DNA from: Micromonospora qiuiae
GTDB lineage: Bacteria; Actinomycetota; Actinomycetes; Mycobacteriales; Micromonosporaceae
NCBI RefSeq assembly: GCF_016863555.1
Contig: NZ_BOPC01000038.1
Location: 1 to 64,000 of the forward strand
Reading direction: 5' to 3'
Length of the DNA: 64,000 nt
This document shows positions 55,849-64,000 of the stretch, piece by piece. The notes below the pieces were generated by a model. That model had not been told where the DNA came from. It saw nothing but the letters and a program-made list of their open reading frames with translations, and ran no database searches. The number at the start of each line of letters is the position of its first letter. Positions within the stretch are counted from its first letter, which is position 1. The position numbers and the translations under genes were made by a program.

Positions 55849-58289
55849 CGGCGTCAACGCCGACAATGTTCGGCCGTGTCCGTCGGGTGACCCGGCTCGG
55901 GGGCGAGGGCAGATTCGGTGCCCGCGCCCTGGCGGCCTTTTCGGTGAACGGACTGTCGAGCATCGGGAATCTCGTTGTCTCGGTCACCGTCGCCCGGGGT
56001 GAACCGCTGGCCCGGCTGGGGCAGTTCGCGCTGGCACTTTCCATCTACGTACTGGCCACCGGGCTGATCCGTACGAGCATCACGGAGGCGGTCCTCGCCC
56101 CACGGCCGGGATCGAGGCCGGCGGAGGTGGGGGCAGGAGCGGGACGGGCCTGCCTGGTCGGCTCGGTGACCGGCGGCGCGGTTGTCGTGGTCGGTGCGGT
56201 CCTCGGCTCTCCGTACCTCGTCATCGCCGGCCTGGCGCTGCCCGGCCTGGTGCTCTGCGACTACATCAAGGCGATAAACCTCGGCGTGGGCCAGACACGT
56301 GTGGCGTTGGTGCAGGAGTGCATCTGGACCGGTTGCAGCGTGGCCGCCGTACTGTCGGCTCTTCTCGCGCCCGTCGCTCCGGTCGTGGTCTTCGGCGCGT
56401 GGGCCGCCGCCGGAGCGCTCACCGGATTCGGGGTCGCCGTCCAGCAGGACTACCCGGTGCTGCCCCGATGGGGGCTCGACCGACACGACACCCGCGTCGC
56501 CGGTAACTTCGCCGCTCAATTCCTGGTCACGATCGGATCGTCACAGGTGGCGCTGAGCGCCCTGGCTGCGGCCGGCGGGGTCGTCGGCGTCTCGATCGTC
56601 GGTGCCATCGGGGCGGCTCGGACCATTTTCGGCCCGGTGACCCTCCTGATGGCCACCCTCTCATCGCTGATCGTGCCGTATCTCGCCCGGGCCCGACCGG
56701 TTACGCGCCGTGCTCGGCTACGTACGACCGGGCTGGTCAACGCGTTGGCGGTCGGTCTGATCGCTCCGGCGGCGCTCGCCGTGTGTCTGCTTCCGGACGG
56801 CATCGGTGAAGCCATGCTCGGCGCGAACTGGAGCGCCGCCCGACCGCTACTGCTCCTGCTGGCAGTCGAGGCCGTCCTGGCCCCCATCGCCACCGTCGGT
56901 TTCGCCGGACACCGCGTGCAGGGGGCGGCCGGTCGCGCGTTGCTGATCGGCTGCGTGCTGGGACCGATGCGGATCCTCCTGTTCGTCTCCGGCGGTGTCC
57001 TGTACGGAGCCCAGGGGGCCGTGGCAGCACTGGCCGTGCTGGCAGCGCTGACCGCCGCCTGCTGGTGGCTCAGTTATCTGACGGTCGATGCGAGCGGCGG
57101 ACACTCCGCGGCTGGTCGGCCGAGCGGTACCACGGATTCCCCGGCGTGCTCGACCTACCGGGTGCTGGCGACCGTCGGCGCGTTCGAACCCGGATTCCGC
57201 GGCGGCGGTCCAGTCAGATCCGTCGCGTGGATCGCAGACACGCTGCCCGCCGACATCGAACTGCTGCTGGTGACAGCGGATCATGATCTCGGATGCGCAG
57301 AACCCTATCCGGAACTGTCCGGCCGATGGATTCGCCGTAACGACGAATGCGACGTCTTCTACCTGAGCCCGAAGAGCTTGCCGGGGTGGCTACGTGCCGC
57401 GCGCCGAATCCGGAGCAGGCCCCTCGACCTGCTCTACGTCAACAGTCTCTGGTCGCGCTATTCGATCGTCGCGATCCTGGCTGCCGCGTCCCGGCTCGTG
57501 CGCGTACGCGCGATCCTCGTCGCGCCCAGGGGGGAGCTTCTTCCCGGATCGCTCGGCCTGAAGCGGCCGAAGAAGCAAGCCTTCCTGCGGATCTGGGCAC
57601 CGCTGCTGAAAAGGCTCGACGTGCGATGGCACGCGTGCAGCGAACTGGAGCGCGATCACATCAGAGCAATTTTTCCGTGGGCCCGGGTGCTGGTCGTCGG
57701 CAACCACGTCGACACAGCCGAGCCGCTGCCCCCGACCGGGCCGAACCCTGGGCCGTTGCGCCTCGTGTTCATCAGCCGCATCTCGGCATCGAAGAACCTG
57801 GCGCTCGTCCTGGCGGCACTGAGAGACGTCACCCAACCGATCGACTTCGACGTCTTCGGTCCCTTGCAGGACGCCCGATACTGGGCCACGTGCCAGGACC
57901 TGATGCGGCAACTGCCGTCCCACGTCCGGGTCCGGTACCTCGGTGCCCTGCCGCCCTCGGCCGTCGCCCCGACCTTCAGCCGGTACGACGCGTTCGTGTT
58001 TCCCACGATCGGCGAGAATTTCGGGCACGTCATCATTCAGAGCCTCGCCGCTTCCTGCCCGGTCATCTGCTCGGACCACACGCCCTGGAGCGAATTGATC
58101 GAGCGGGCGCGCGGCCTCGTGGTCCGGCCGTTGACCGCGACCAGCTTGGCGGCGAGTCTCGACCAGTTGGCCGGCATGTCACCGCAGGACCGGTTCCAGG
58201 CGAGACAGGAAGCGGGCGAGGCGTACCGGAAATGGCGGCTGCAGAACGCCAACCGCAACGTCCTCGACGAGGCGCGGAACTTCTGCTGA
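55845..58289 (+). CDS. Fusion of Wzx-like flippase and GT4 glycosyltransferase
   Basis: 814 residues. Residues 1-410 have 12 or so hydrophobic segments with the pattern of polysaccharide flippases (GARALAAFSVNGLSSIGNLVVSVTVARG, LGQFALALSIYVLATGLIR, GAIGAARTIFGPVTLLMATLSSLIVPYLARA). A linker of about 30 residues follows, then from about 440 a complete GT-B glycosyltransferase: VLATVGAFEPGFRGGGPVRS, LVAPRGELLPGSLGLK, RLVFISRISASKNLALVLAAL and FPTIGENFGHVIIQSLAASCPVI. No stop or frame change occurs between them. It would join a last sugar to a lipid-linked unit at the inner face and move it outward in one protein. The GTG start overlaps the polymerase stop. Confidence 0.85.
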   Translation: MTASTPTMFGRVRRVTRLGGEGRFGARALAAFSVNGLSSIGNLVVSVTVARGEPLARLGQFALALSIYVLATGLIRTSITEAVLAPRPGSRPAEVGAGAGRACLVGSVTGGAVVVVGAVLGSPYLVIAGLALPGLVLCDYIKAINLGVGQTRVALVQECIWTGCSVAAVLSALLAPVAPVVVFGAWAAAGALTGFGVAVQQDYPVLPRWGLDRHDTRVAGNFAAQFLVTIGSSQVALSALAAAGGVVGVSIVGAIGAARTIFGPVTLLMATLSSLIVPYLARARPVTRRARLRTTGLVNALAVGLIAPAALAVCLLPDGIGEAMLGANWSAARPLLLLLAVEAVLAPIATVGFAGHRVQGAAGRALLIGCVLGPMRILLFVSGGVLYGAQGAVAALAVLAALTAACWWLSYLTVDASGGHSAAGRPSGTTDSPACSTYRVLATVGAFEPGFRGGGPVRSVAWIADTLPADIELLLVTADHDLGCAEPYPELSGRWIRRNDECDVFYLSPKSLPGWLRAARRIRSRPLDLLYVNSLWSRYSIVAILAAASRLVRVRAILVAPRGELLPGSLGLKRPKKQAFLRIWAPLLKRLDVRWHACSELERDHIRAIFPWARVLVVGNHVDTAEPLPPTGPNPGPLRLVFISRISASKNLALVLAALRDVTQPIDFDVFGPLQDARYWATCQDLMRQLPSHVRVRYLGALPPSAVAPTFSRYDAFVFPTIGENFGHVIIQSLAASCPVICSDHTPWSELIERARGLVVRPLTATSLAASLDQLAGMSPQDRFQARQEAGEAYRKWRLQNANRNVLDEARNFC

Positions 58290-58300
58290 GGTGCTGGCCC

Positions 58301-59218
58301 TCAGACCCGGACGTCCTGCCGGGCCAACCGAACCGCGTCGCCGGTCGAGCGGTCGCGTACCGCCCGCATCGCGCCTATCATCTCCGGCCAGTCCGGCGGG
58401 CGGTAGCCGGTCGACGCCGCCAACGCATCCGCGCGCAACGACCGGTCACAGGCGAACTCGTCGCATGGCACCAGCTCACCACGCCAGCCGTACACGTCGG
58501 CGACCAGGCGGAGCAGTTCGTACTTCGAGATGGGGCGGGCGGCCACGTGGTAGAGCCCGGTCAGGTCCTCCCGGGGGAGGACGACCTCTCGTAGCAGTCG
58601 GGCGAACTCGACGGTCGTCACTCCGCTGTAGATGGCTCTGGTCCAGCCCCGTACCAGCCCTGACTGGCTGAGGAACCAGTCGACCAGCGAGCGGTTGGAG
58701 CTGAGCTCGTGCCCGACGATGGACGTACGGAGAGTCAGCGCGGGAGCCGCAACGGTTTCCCCCAGCAACTTCGACCGTCCGTAGAAGTCCGCCGGATCAG
58801 GCAGGTCGGTCTCGACGTAGCTGCCCCGGCCACCGGAGAACACACAGTCGGTGCTGATGTGGATCAGACGGCTTCCGATTCGGGCGCAAGCCTCCGCCAA
58901 CAGGTGGGGGAAGAGCGCATTGATCGTCGCTGTCTGTACGGCGTCCTGCACGTCGGGGCGTTGTTTGATCACGCCGATGCAGTTGACGACCGCGTGCGGC
59001 CGGATGCTGTCGAGGATCTGCTGTACCTGTTCGAACCGAGCGGCGTCGACTCCCGGGGTGATCCGCGTGAGCAACCGGGCCGGATAGTGGTGGGCGTGCA
59101 GGGCGAGGTCCCGCGCGGTGCCGTGGACTTCGAGCCGTTCATCACTGCTCAGCTCACGCAGGAGCGTGTGACCGAGCATCCCGGTGACCCCGAGAACGAG
59201 GACGCGTTGGATCATCAT
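58301..59218 (-). CDS. RmlD-like nucleotide-sugar 4-ketoreductase
   Basis: 305 residues, extended short-chain dehydrogenase of RmlD type: VLVLGVTGMLGHTLLRELS for cofactor, VVNCIGVIKQ, LIHISTDCVFSG and the catalytic YGRSK. In its context it should reduce the 4-keto-6-deoxy-L-sugar produced by the FnlA-like enzyme. The usual FnlB/CapF partner is longer and carries a cupin domain, absent here. The RmlD-like type matches WbvR, which gives UDP-L-RhaNAc. Thus the end product might be L-QuiNAc rather than L-FucNAc. ATG at 59218 overlaps the glycosyltransferase stop by 4 bases. Confidence 0.88.
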   Translation of the reverse strand: MMIQRVLVLGVTGMLGHTLLRELSSDERLEVHGTARDLALHAHHYPARLLTRITPGVDAARFEQVQQILDSIRPHAVVNCIGVIKQRPDVQDAVQTATINALFPHLLAEACARIGSRLIHISTDCVFSGGRGSYVETDLPDPADFYGRSKLLGETVAAPALTLRTSIVGHELSSNRSLVDWFLSQSGLVRGWTRAIYSGVTTVEFARLLREVVLPREDLTGLYHVAARPISKYELLRLVADVYGWRGELVPCDEFACDRSLRADALAASTGYRPPDWPEMIGAMRAVRDRSTGDAVRLARQDVRV

Positions 59219-60507
59219 GGCCTCTTGTTCCGGCGGGAAGTCCTGCCCCGCCGTGCCGCCTCGGTGAGCAGATCCGCGAGGATCCGCTCGTTGCTCGCCT
59301 CACTCATATGGGTCAGGTAGTACTGGCGGCCTGCTTGCCCCATGGCCCGTAGCTGATGCCGGGGTGTCGCCCTCGCCGATCGGATCACCGCCGCCAGGCC
59401 CGCTGGGTCCTCAGGCGGCGCCGCGAAGCCGGCTCGGGCGTCGTGGGTGATTCGTGCCGCGTCACCGGGCGCGCAGACGAGCATCGGTTGACCGCAGGCG
59501 AGGATCGACTGAATCTTGCTGGGCAAGGTGATCCGGAACAGTGGTTCGTCCGCCAGAGACACCAGGTGCAGATCGGCGGCGGCCATGCGGGCGGCCATCC
59601 GGTCCGGGGGAATCGGGTCGAGAAAATGTATGTTGCCCGGCCGATCTCGCATCGCCCGAGCCGTCAGATTGTCCTTCTCGACTCCGTCACCCACCAACAG
59701 CAGATGTACGTCTGGGAGGTCACGCAGCCAGCTCATGGCGTCGATCACGACATCGAGTCGCTGCGCCGCGCCGAGGTTGCCGCCGTACATCAGCAGGAAG
59801 TGCTCGTCGGTCAGACCCAACCGGGATCGCAGTCCGGGTTCTGGCTCGGTCGGCTGCATGATCTTCTCGTCAGCCCAGTTGTAGATCACCGAGACCTTGT
59901 CGGCCGGTACGCCCCGATCGATGATGATGTCCCGTAGCCCCGGAGCGGGCACCGTCACATGGTCGGCCCAGCGGTAGGACTGGTCGGTGAAGCGGCCCAG
60001 CGCCGCTTCCGCGAGGCGCCGGGTGAGGCCCTCGGTGAGGAACCCGGTCGCGAACACGTTGTCCGGCCACAAATCGAGGACCATCGTCACGTACGGTGTT
60101 CCCCAGCGCAGCCGGGCCGTCATGGCCGCGGCGGTCGCGGTCACCGGCGAGGAGTACACCAGGGCCACGTCCGCGTCGCGTAGCACGCGCCCGCCGAGCA
60201 GCGCGGAGGACGCGGCCCAGCTCACGTAGTTCACGGTCCGACCGAAAGCGGACCGGTCGTGGCTGGGGTAGAGCGGTGTGCGTACGACACGCATCCCGTC
60301 GTGTTTCTCGACGGTCCTGCGCCGGGCCGAGTAGCCCTCGTACACGACACCGCGGGGATAGTTCGGAACGCCGGTGAGCACCTCGACGGCGAAGCCTTGC
60401 CGGCGCAGCGATCCGGTGAAGCGTTTCGTGAGGGACGCGGGCTCCGGGGGGAACCACTGGCTGACCAGTGCGACCCGGTCCGCTCGTTCGCTGGCGCCGG
60501 TGTTCAC
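59215..60507 (-). CDS. GT4 glycosyltransferase, WbuB-like
   Basis: 430 residues. N-terminal RVALVSQWFPPEPASLTKRFTGSL, then VLTGVPNYPRGVVYEGY, LDLWPDNVFATG, and LLMYGGNLGAAQRLDVVIDAM with LPSKIQSILACGQPMLV in the donor site. The NYPxGxxYxGY and DLWPDN blocks are features of the WbuB/WcaI group, whose E. coli member transfers L-FucNAc. It is coupled at both ends to the FnlA- and RmlD-like genes (GTGA and ATGA overlaps), supporting transfer of the sugar they make onto a lipid carrier intermediate. Acts at the inner membrane face, no transmembrane segment. Confidence 0.92.
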   Translation of the reverse strand: MNTGASERADRVALVSQWFPPEPASLTKRFTGSLRRQGFAVEVLTGVPNYPRGVVYEGYSARRRTVEKHDGMRVVRTPLYPSHDRSAFGRTVNYVSWAASSALLGGRVLRDADVALVYSSPVTATAAAMTARLRWGTPYVTMVLDLWPDNVFATGFLTEGLTRRLAEAALGRFTDQSYRWADHVTVPAPGLRDIIIDRGVPADKVSVIYNWADEKIMQPTEPEPGLRSRLGLTDEHFLLMYGGNLGAAQRLDVVIDAMSWLRDLPDVHLLLVGDGVEKDNLTARAMRDRPGNIHFLDPIPPDRMAARMAAADLHLVSLADEPLFRITLPSKIQSILACGQPMLVCAPGDAARITHDARAGFAAPPEDPAGLAAVIRSARATPRHQLRAMGQAGRQYYLTHMSEASNERILADLLTEAARRGRTSRRNKRP

Positions 60508-61544
60508 GCCAGGGCCCCGACCGTGTGTGCATCAAGTTGGGCTCGGACCTCCGGCAGGGTCAACAGCAGTGCTTCGATCTCCGCAACGGTGAGACGTCGA
60601 GCGTTGTGCGAGTTGAAATCCGCCTGATCGCTTCGGTCGACATCACCCTCCTCGAAGTAGAGGGCGTAGTTGAGATCCCGGCTGTCCACCGGAATCCGAA
60701 GAAAATCCCCGCGGTCTTCGGCACGGGACATGTCCTCACGGCCGGCGAGCGTCTCGTAGAGCTTCTCGCCGTGCCGGATACCGAGAATGTTGAACTTGGC
60801 CGGCACGCCGAACAGGTTGCACAGGGCCGTTGCCAGATCCCCGATCGTGCAGGCGTCCGCCTTGCGAACGAAGATGTCCCCCGGGCGGCCGTTGTGGAAC
60901 GCGTGCTCGACCAACCCCACCGACTGCTCCAACGACATCAGGAATCGGGTCATCTTCGGTTCGGTCACGGTTATCGGCACGCCGCGCCGGATCTGTTCGA
61001 TGAACAGCGGTATCACCGAGCCGCGCGAATACATGACGTTGCCGTAGCGCACGATGCAGACCCGGGTCCGGGCGGTGGGATTGTTGCGAGCGTGCGCCTG
61101 GGCCACCTTCTCCATCAACGCCTTCGCCATGCCCATCGCATTGATCGGGTAGACGGCTTTGTCGGTGCTCAGCACCACCAGCGACTCGACGCCGTTGCGC
61201 TCGCAGGCGTCCACCACGTTCGCGCTGCCGAGCACATTGGTGCGGACCGCCTCTAGCGGAAAGAACTCGCAGGAGGGCACCTGTTTGAGGGCGGCGGCGT
61301 GGAAGACGAACTGGGTGCCCCTGCTGGCCTTGGCCACCGAGTCGTATTCGCGTACGTCGCCGACGTAGTAGCGGACGCGGTCGTCGCGGAGCTGGTGTCG
61401 CATGGTCTCCTGCTTGGACTCGTCCCGACTGAGGACCCGTACCTCCGCGGCGCCCGCCTGAAGGAGTCGGGAGACCATCGTCCGCCCGAAGGACCCCGTG
61501 CCGCCGGTGATCAGAAAACGCCGGCCCATGAGCGTGGACGTCAC
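60504..61544 (-). CDS. fnlA: UDP-GlcNAc 4,6-dehydratase/5-epimerase (FnlA/WbjB/CapE-like)
   Basis: 346 residues. FLITGGTGSFGRTMVSRLL begins the Rossmann domain; STDKAVYPINAMGMAKALMEK holds the Met/Lys pair (Met137, Lys141) that replaces Tyr/Lys in this group. MTRFLMSLEQSVGLVEHAF, RHGEKLYETLAGREDM and DSRDLNYALYFEEG are hallmarks of FnlA/CapE rather than PseB. It converts UDP-GlcNAc to a 4-keto-6-deoxy-L-sugar. The GTG at 61544 has AGGAG 6 bases upstream; ATG at 61529 is the alternative. Head of a three-gene operon; the FnlC-like gene is divergent across 227 bases. Confidence 0.95.
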   Translation of the reverse strand: MTSTLMGRRFLITGGTGSFGRTMVSRLLQAGAAEVRVLSRDESKQETMRHQLRDDRVRYYVGDVREYDSVAKASRGTQFVFHAAALKQVPSCEFFPLEAVRTNVLGSANVVDACERNGVESLVVLSTDKAVYPINAMGMAKALMEKVAQAHARNNPTARTRVCIVRYGNVMYSRGSVIPLFIEQIRRGVPITVTEPKMTRFLMSLEQSVGLVEHAFHNGRPGDIFVRKADACTIGDLATALCNLFGVPAKFNILGIRHGEKLYETLAGREDMSRAEDRGDFLRIPVDSRDLNYALYFEEGDVDRSDQADFNSHNARRLTVAEIEALLLTLPEVRAQLDAHTVGALA

Positions 61545-61771
61545 GGTAACTCCTGTTCTCCCCCAACTGCAAGGGGTAAGTGCGATCTCATCAAGCCAGA
61601 CGATACGTCCGCATACATCCGCCGATGACGGAAAACGGGAAAACGGCGATAACCGATAGGAATGCGATCAGTTTTCATGCCACGCGCCGTTACCGGCGTT
61701 GATCATCCTCGTTTGGTCATGAGACAGCGCCCGTCGTCAGGCGGCGTCGGCTGCGGTGAAGGGGGCGGGCA

Positions 61772-62896
61772 ATGACGCGGGTTATGACGGTGGTGGGCAC
61801 GCGTCCGGAGATAATCCGGCTGTCCAGGATCATGAATCGACTCGACCGGACCGTGGAGCATGTCCTGGTGCACACCGGGCAGAACTGGGACCACTCGCTG
61901 TCCGATGTCTTCTTCACCGAACTGCGGCTACGGGAACCGGATCGATTTCTCAAGGTCGACACCTCGTCGCTCGGGCGGGTTCTCGGTGGCGTTCTCGTCG
62001 GTGTGGAGGAGGCGATCCGGGACGTGCGGCCGGACGCCCTGCTCGTCCTGGGCGACACCAACAGCAGCGTGGCCGCGGTGATGGCCCGTCGGATGCGGGT
62101 GCCGGTCTACCACATGGAGGCCGGGAACCGGTGCTTCGACCTCAACGTGCCGGAGGAGACCAACCGCCGGCTGGTTGACCACGTGTCGGACTTCAACCTG
62201 GTCTATTCCGAGCACGCACGGCGAAACCTGTTGGCCGAGGGCCTGCATCCGCGCCGGATCCTGCACACCGGCTCGCCGATGCGCGAGGTGCTCGATTTCT
62301 ATCGCACGGACATCGAGTCATCGCGAATCCTGGAGCGCCTTGAGCTTGCGCCACGCGGCTATTTCGTGGTCAGCGCGCATCGGGAGGAGAATGTCGACAG
62401 CGTTGAGCGGCTGCGTCGACTGCTCGACTGCCTGTCCGCAGTCCGGCGGATGTGGCAGCTGCCGGTGCTGGTATCCACCCACCCGCGTACCCGTAAGCGG
62501 CTCGAGTCGCTGACCGGTGGGATGCTCGACCTCGACGGGATCGCCTTCCATGAACCATTCGGCCTCTTCGACTACGTGCGGCTGCAGACCCAGGCGCGCT
62601 GCGTGCTCTCGGACAGCGGCACCATCAGCGAGGAGGCCGCGATCCTCGGCTTTCCTGCCGTCACGCTGCGGGACTCGATGGAGCGGCCGGAAGCGCTCGA
62701 CGCGGGCGGCATCATCATGACGGGTCTCGATCCGGAAGGGGTGGTCGACGCCGTCCGAGTGACGATCGACCAGGTCGCGGCAACTGGCGTGCCCTGCCCG
62801 GCGGACTACCAGGTCCCCGATACCTCTCGTCGCGTCGTCGGCTTCATTCTCTCCACCGTGCGCCGGCATCACGACTGGGCCGGCATCCGCAGATGA
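61772..62896 (+). CDS. fnlC: UDP-N-acetyl-L-sugar 2-epimerase, non-hydrolysing (FnlC/WbjD/CapG-like)
   Basis: 374 residues. RVMTVVGTRPEIIRLSRIM, VHTGQNWDHSLSDVFF, VLGDTNSSVAAV, YHMEAGNRCFDLNVPEETNRRLVDHVSD, VVSAHREENVDS and LSDSGTISEEAAILGFPAV are all family hallmarks, and AGNRCFD with MERPEALDAGGI match the FnlC/WbjD subgroup rather than WecB. It inverts C-2 of the UDP-6-deoxy-L-sugar, the last step to UDP-L-FucNAc or UDP-L-QuiNAc. An ATG at 61772 fits, preceded by GGGGGCGGGC. It is alone on the plus strand, with its partners divergent. Confidence 0.94.
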   Translation: MTRVMTVVGTRPEIIRLSRIMNRLDRTVEHVLVHTGQNWDHSLSDVFFTELRLREPDRFLKVDTSSLGRVLGGVLVGVEEAIRDVRPDALLVLGDTNSSVAAVMARRMRVPVYHMEAGNRCFDLNVPEETNRRLVDHVSDFNLVYSEHARRNLLAEGLHPRRILHTGSPMREVLDFYRTDIESSRILERLELAPRGYFVVSAHREENVDSVERLRRLLDCLSAVRRMWQLPVLVSTHPRTRKRLESLTGGMLDLDGIAFHEPFGLFDYVRLQTQARCVLSDSGTISEEAAILGFPAVTLRDSMERPEALDAGGIIMTGLDPEGVVDAVRVTIDQVAATGVPCPADYQVPDTSRRVVGFILSTVRRHHDWAGIRR

Positions 62897-62899
62897 TCG

Positions 62900-62916
62900 A
62901 CGCCGGCCGCCGGCGT
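62900..62916. terminator. Possible short hairpin between convergent genes
   Basis: ACGCCGG and CCGGCGT with a 3-base loop lie 4 bases after the epimerase stop; a second GCCGGCC/GGCCGGC hairpin follows at about 62939-62955. Both fall in the 69-base gap between convergent genes. Confidence 0.45.
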
Positions 62917-62965
62917 GATCGATGCCAGCCGTCGGCTGCCGGCCTGGGGCCGGCGTGCCGACGTC

Positions 62966-63637
62966 TCACCGGGCTGGCACGCCCTTGACCACCGCACCAG
63001 GGGGGACGTCCCGGGTCACGCACGCAGCCGCGCCCACCACGGCACCGCTGCCGACCGTCAGTTTCGGCAGGACGACCGCTGCGGAGCCGACCATGGCAGC
63101 CTCCTCCAAGCGGCAGTAGCCGGAAATCGCAGCGAGCGGGTTCACGGACACGAAGTCATCGAGCCGGTTGTCGTGGCCGACGGCGCAGTTCTGGTTGAGG
63201 TGCACGTGCCGTCCGAGGACGACGTTCGTGGTGACGCGCGCGCCGCCGGCGGCGACCAACCCCTCGGCGAAGACACAGTCCGCCCCGATCTCCGCGTTCG
63301 GATGCACGAGGCTGGCGGCGGCCAGCCCGTATCCCCGGATCGCCTCGTCCGTGCGTCGCCGCCGGCGTGGATCGCCCACACCCAGCGCGATGTACGTGTC
63401 AGACGGCAACTCCGCCAGCAGTCGGATCGGACCGAGAAGCCGGGCGCCCAGCCGATGTACCAGCTTCAGGTTGCTGTCAACGGGGTGGTCATCGACGAAG
63501 CCGAGGACGTGCCAGAACGAGCTTTCGCCGCCCCGGGCGTTGATCGCTCGTACTATTCCGAAGATCTCTCGGGCCATGCCTCCGGTGCCGACGATCACCA
63601 GATCGCTCGGTCGGGTGGTGGCCTCAGCAGTGGTCAT
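62966..63637 (-). CDS. NeuD/PerB-like sugar acyltransferase
   Basis: 223 residues. N-terminal Rossmann-like part LVIVGTGGMAREIFGIVRAIN and VLGFVDDHP, then a left-handed beta-helix (HPNAEIGADCVFAEGLVAAGGARVTTNVVLGRHVHLNQNCAVGHDNRLDDFVSVNPLAAISG) with the catalytic His in VGHD, and GVPAR at the end. PerB of this type N-acetylates GDP-perosamine using acetyl-CoA, which fits the Gmd/perosamine-synthase pair in this locus. Start at 63637 has GGAG 6 bases upstream. An ATG at 63787 overlapping the stop of the next gene would add 50 non-conserved residues and cannot be excluded. Confidence 0.88.
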   Translation of the reverse strand: MTTAEATTRPSDLVIVGTGGMAREIFGIVRAINARGGESSFWHVLGFVDDHPVDSNLKLVHRLGARLLGPIRLLAELPSDTYIALGVGDPRRRRRTDEAIRGYGLAAASLVHPNAEIGADCVFAEGLVAAGGARVTTNVVLGRHVHLNQNCAVGHDNRLDDFVSVNPLAAISGYCRLEEAAMVGSAAVVLPKLTVGSGAVVGAAACVTRDVPPGAVVKGVPAR

Positions 63638-63783
63638 CGTCGCTCCGATCGGATTCACCCCCAGGTGCCCGTCGACCATCTGGTTCATCAGCCCGCCGGT
63701 GTGCCAGAGGGCGACGGGGGCAGACTCAGTCGGGCGCCCACCAGGGCCGCGGTGAGGCGTGGTTGGAATCGATAAGACGGTCG

Positions 63784-64000
63784 TCATCCGACGGGGACCC
63801 TCGCCGGTGGCACCCCAACCTTCGCTCGCAACAAGGCCGCGAAGCGGGCTCGGGACAACGCCATGGTCAGGCGATGGTCGTCGATCGTGACCTGCTGGAA
63901 CCCCAACGATTCGTAGATCCGGCGCGCGGCACGGTTGTCCTGGTGCACCGTCAGCGTGATCTCGTCGAGCGCGAGTCGGTCGAACGCCCATCGACAGACC
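63784..64000 (-). CDS. GNAT-family acetyltransferase (5' part outside window)
   Basis: Only the C-terminal 71 residues are visible. RWAFDRLALDEITLTVHQDNRAARRIYESLGFQ is the typical last third of a GCN5-related N-acetyltransferase, including the acetyl-CoA-proximal NxxAxxxYexxGF motif. It reads toward the NeuD-like gene on the same strand, and may be coupled to it. A sugar- or amino-sugar substrate is plausible in this locus, but the visible part does not say. Confidence 0.85.
   Translation of the reverse strand, partial: VCRWAFDRLALDEITLTVHQDNRAARRIYESLGFQQVTIDDHRLTMALSRARFAALLRAKVGVPPARVPVG

Overview
The window is high-GC actinobacterial DNA: G/C-rich third positions, GTG starts, purine-rich ribosome-binding sites and short 4-bp gene overlaps. 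Gene content (GlgE/GlgM alpha-glucan genes, App1 phosphatase, many TetR/XRE/GntR regulators) and three copies of a 55-bp GGGGCCC-centred repeat suggest a Micromonosporaceae member such as Micromonospora or Salinispora; this is inference. No rRNA, tRNA, CRISPR array, transposase or phage gene was seen.

Layout. (1) 1-9.1 kb: edge of a small natural-product cluster. A split NRPS system on the minus strand (stand-alone adenylation protein with a readable glycine code, O-carbamoyltransferase, and a PCP-condensation protein running off the left edge) has a well-formed divergent promoter. Next to it, on the plus strand, are an MFS exporter and a cation/proton antiporter. (2) 9.1-12.4 kb: a secreted C39-like peptidase preceded by a clear ydaO-type (c-di-AMP) riboswitch, then a TetR gene and a divergent TIM-barrel-like gene sharing two palindromic operators. 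(3) 12.5-30.3 kb: cell-surface glycopolymer locus. It has a TagF-like polymerase with an added membrane domain, a fused CDP-ribitol synthase/reductase, a TagGH-type exporter, a TarS-like GT2, other glycosyltransferases, and four genes resembling the route to UDP-2,3-diacetamido-2,3-dideoxy-glucuronate.

(4) 30.4-40 kb: two-component system, a deletion-fused ABC transporter remnant, a small XRE regulator, a TAXI-type lipoprotein, YaaA, a GT-C membrane protein, an App1-type phosphatase and a small secreted duplicated protein. (5) 40-51 kb: alpha-glucan metabolism (glgB, glgE, glgM, glgC, pgm) interrupted by GntR and XRE regulators and palindromic repeats. (6) 50.9-64 kb: exopolysaccharide or O-antigen-like locus. 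Gmd, a perosamine-synthase-like aminotransferase and a NeuD/PerB-like acyltransferase fit GDP-N-acetylperosamine. FnlA-like, RmlD-like and FnlC-like enzymes plus a WbuB-like transferase fit a UDP-2-acetamido-2,6-dideoxy-L-hexose. A polymerase-like membrane protein and an unusual flippase-glycosyltransferase fusion would assemble and export the polymer.

The most notable items are the split glycine NRPS/carbamoyltransferase system, the riboswitch-controlled peptidase, the flippase-GT fusion, the chimeric ABC remnant, and the ribitol-teichoic-acid-like gene set together with a diamino-uronic acid pathway.
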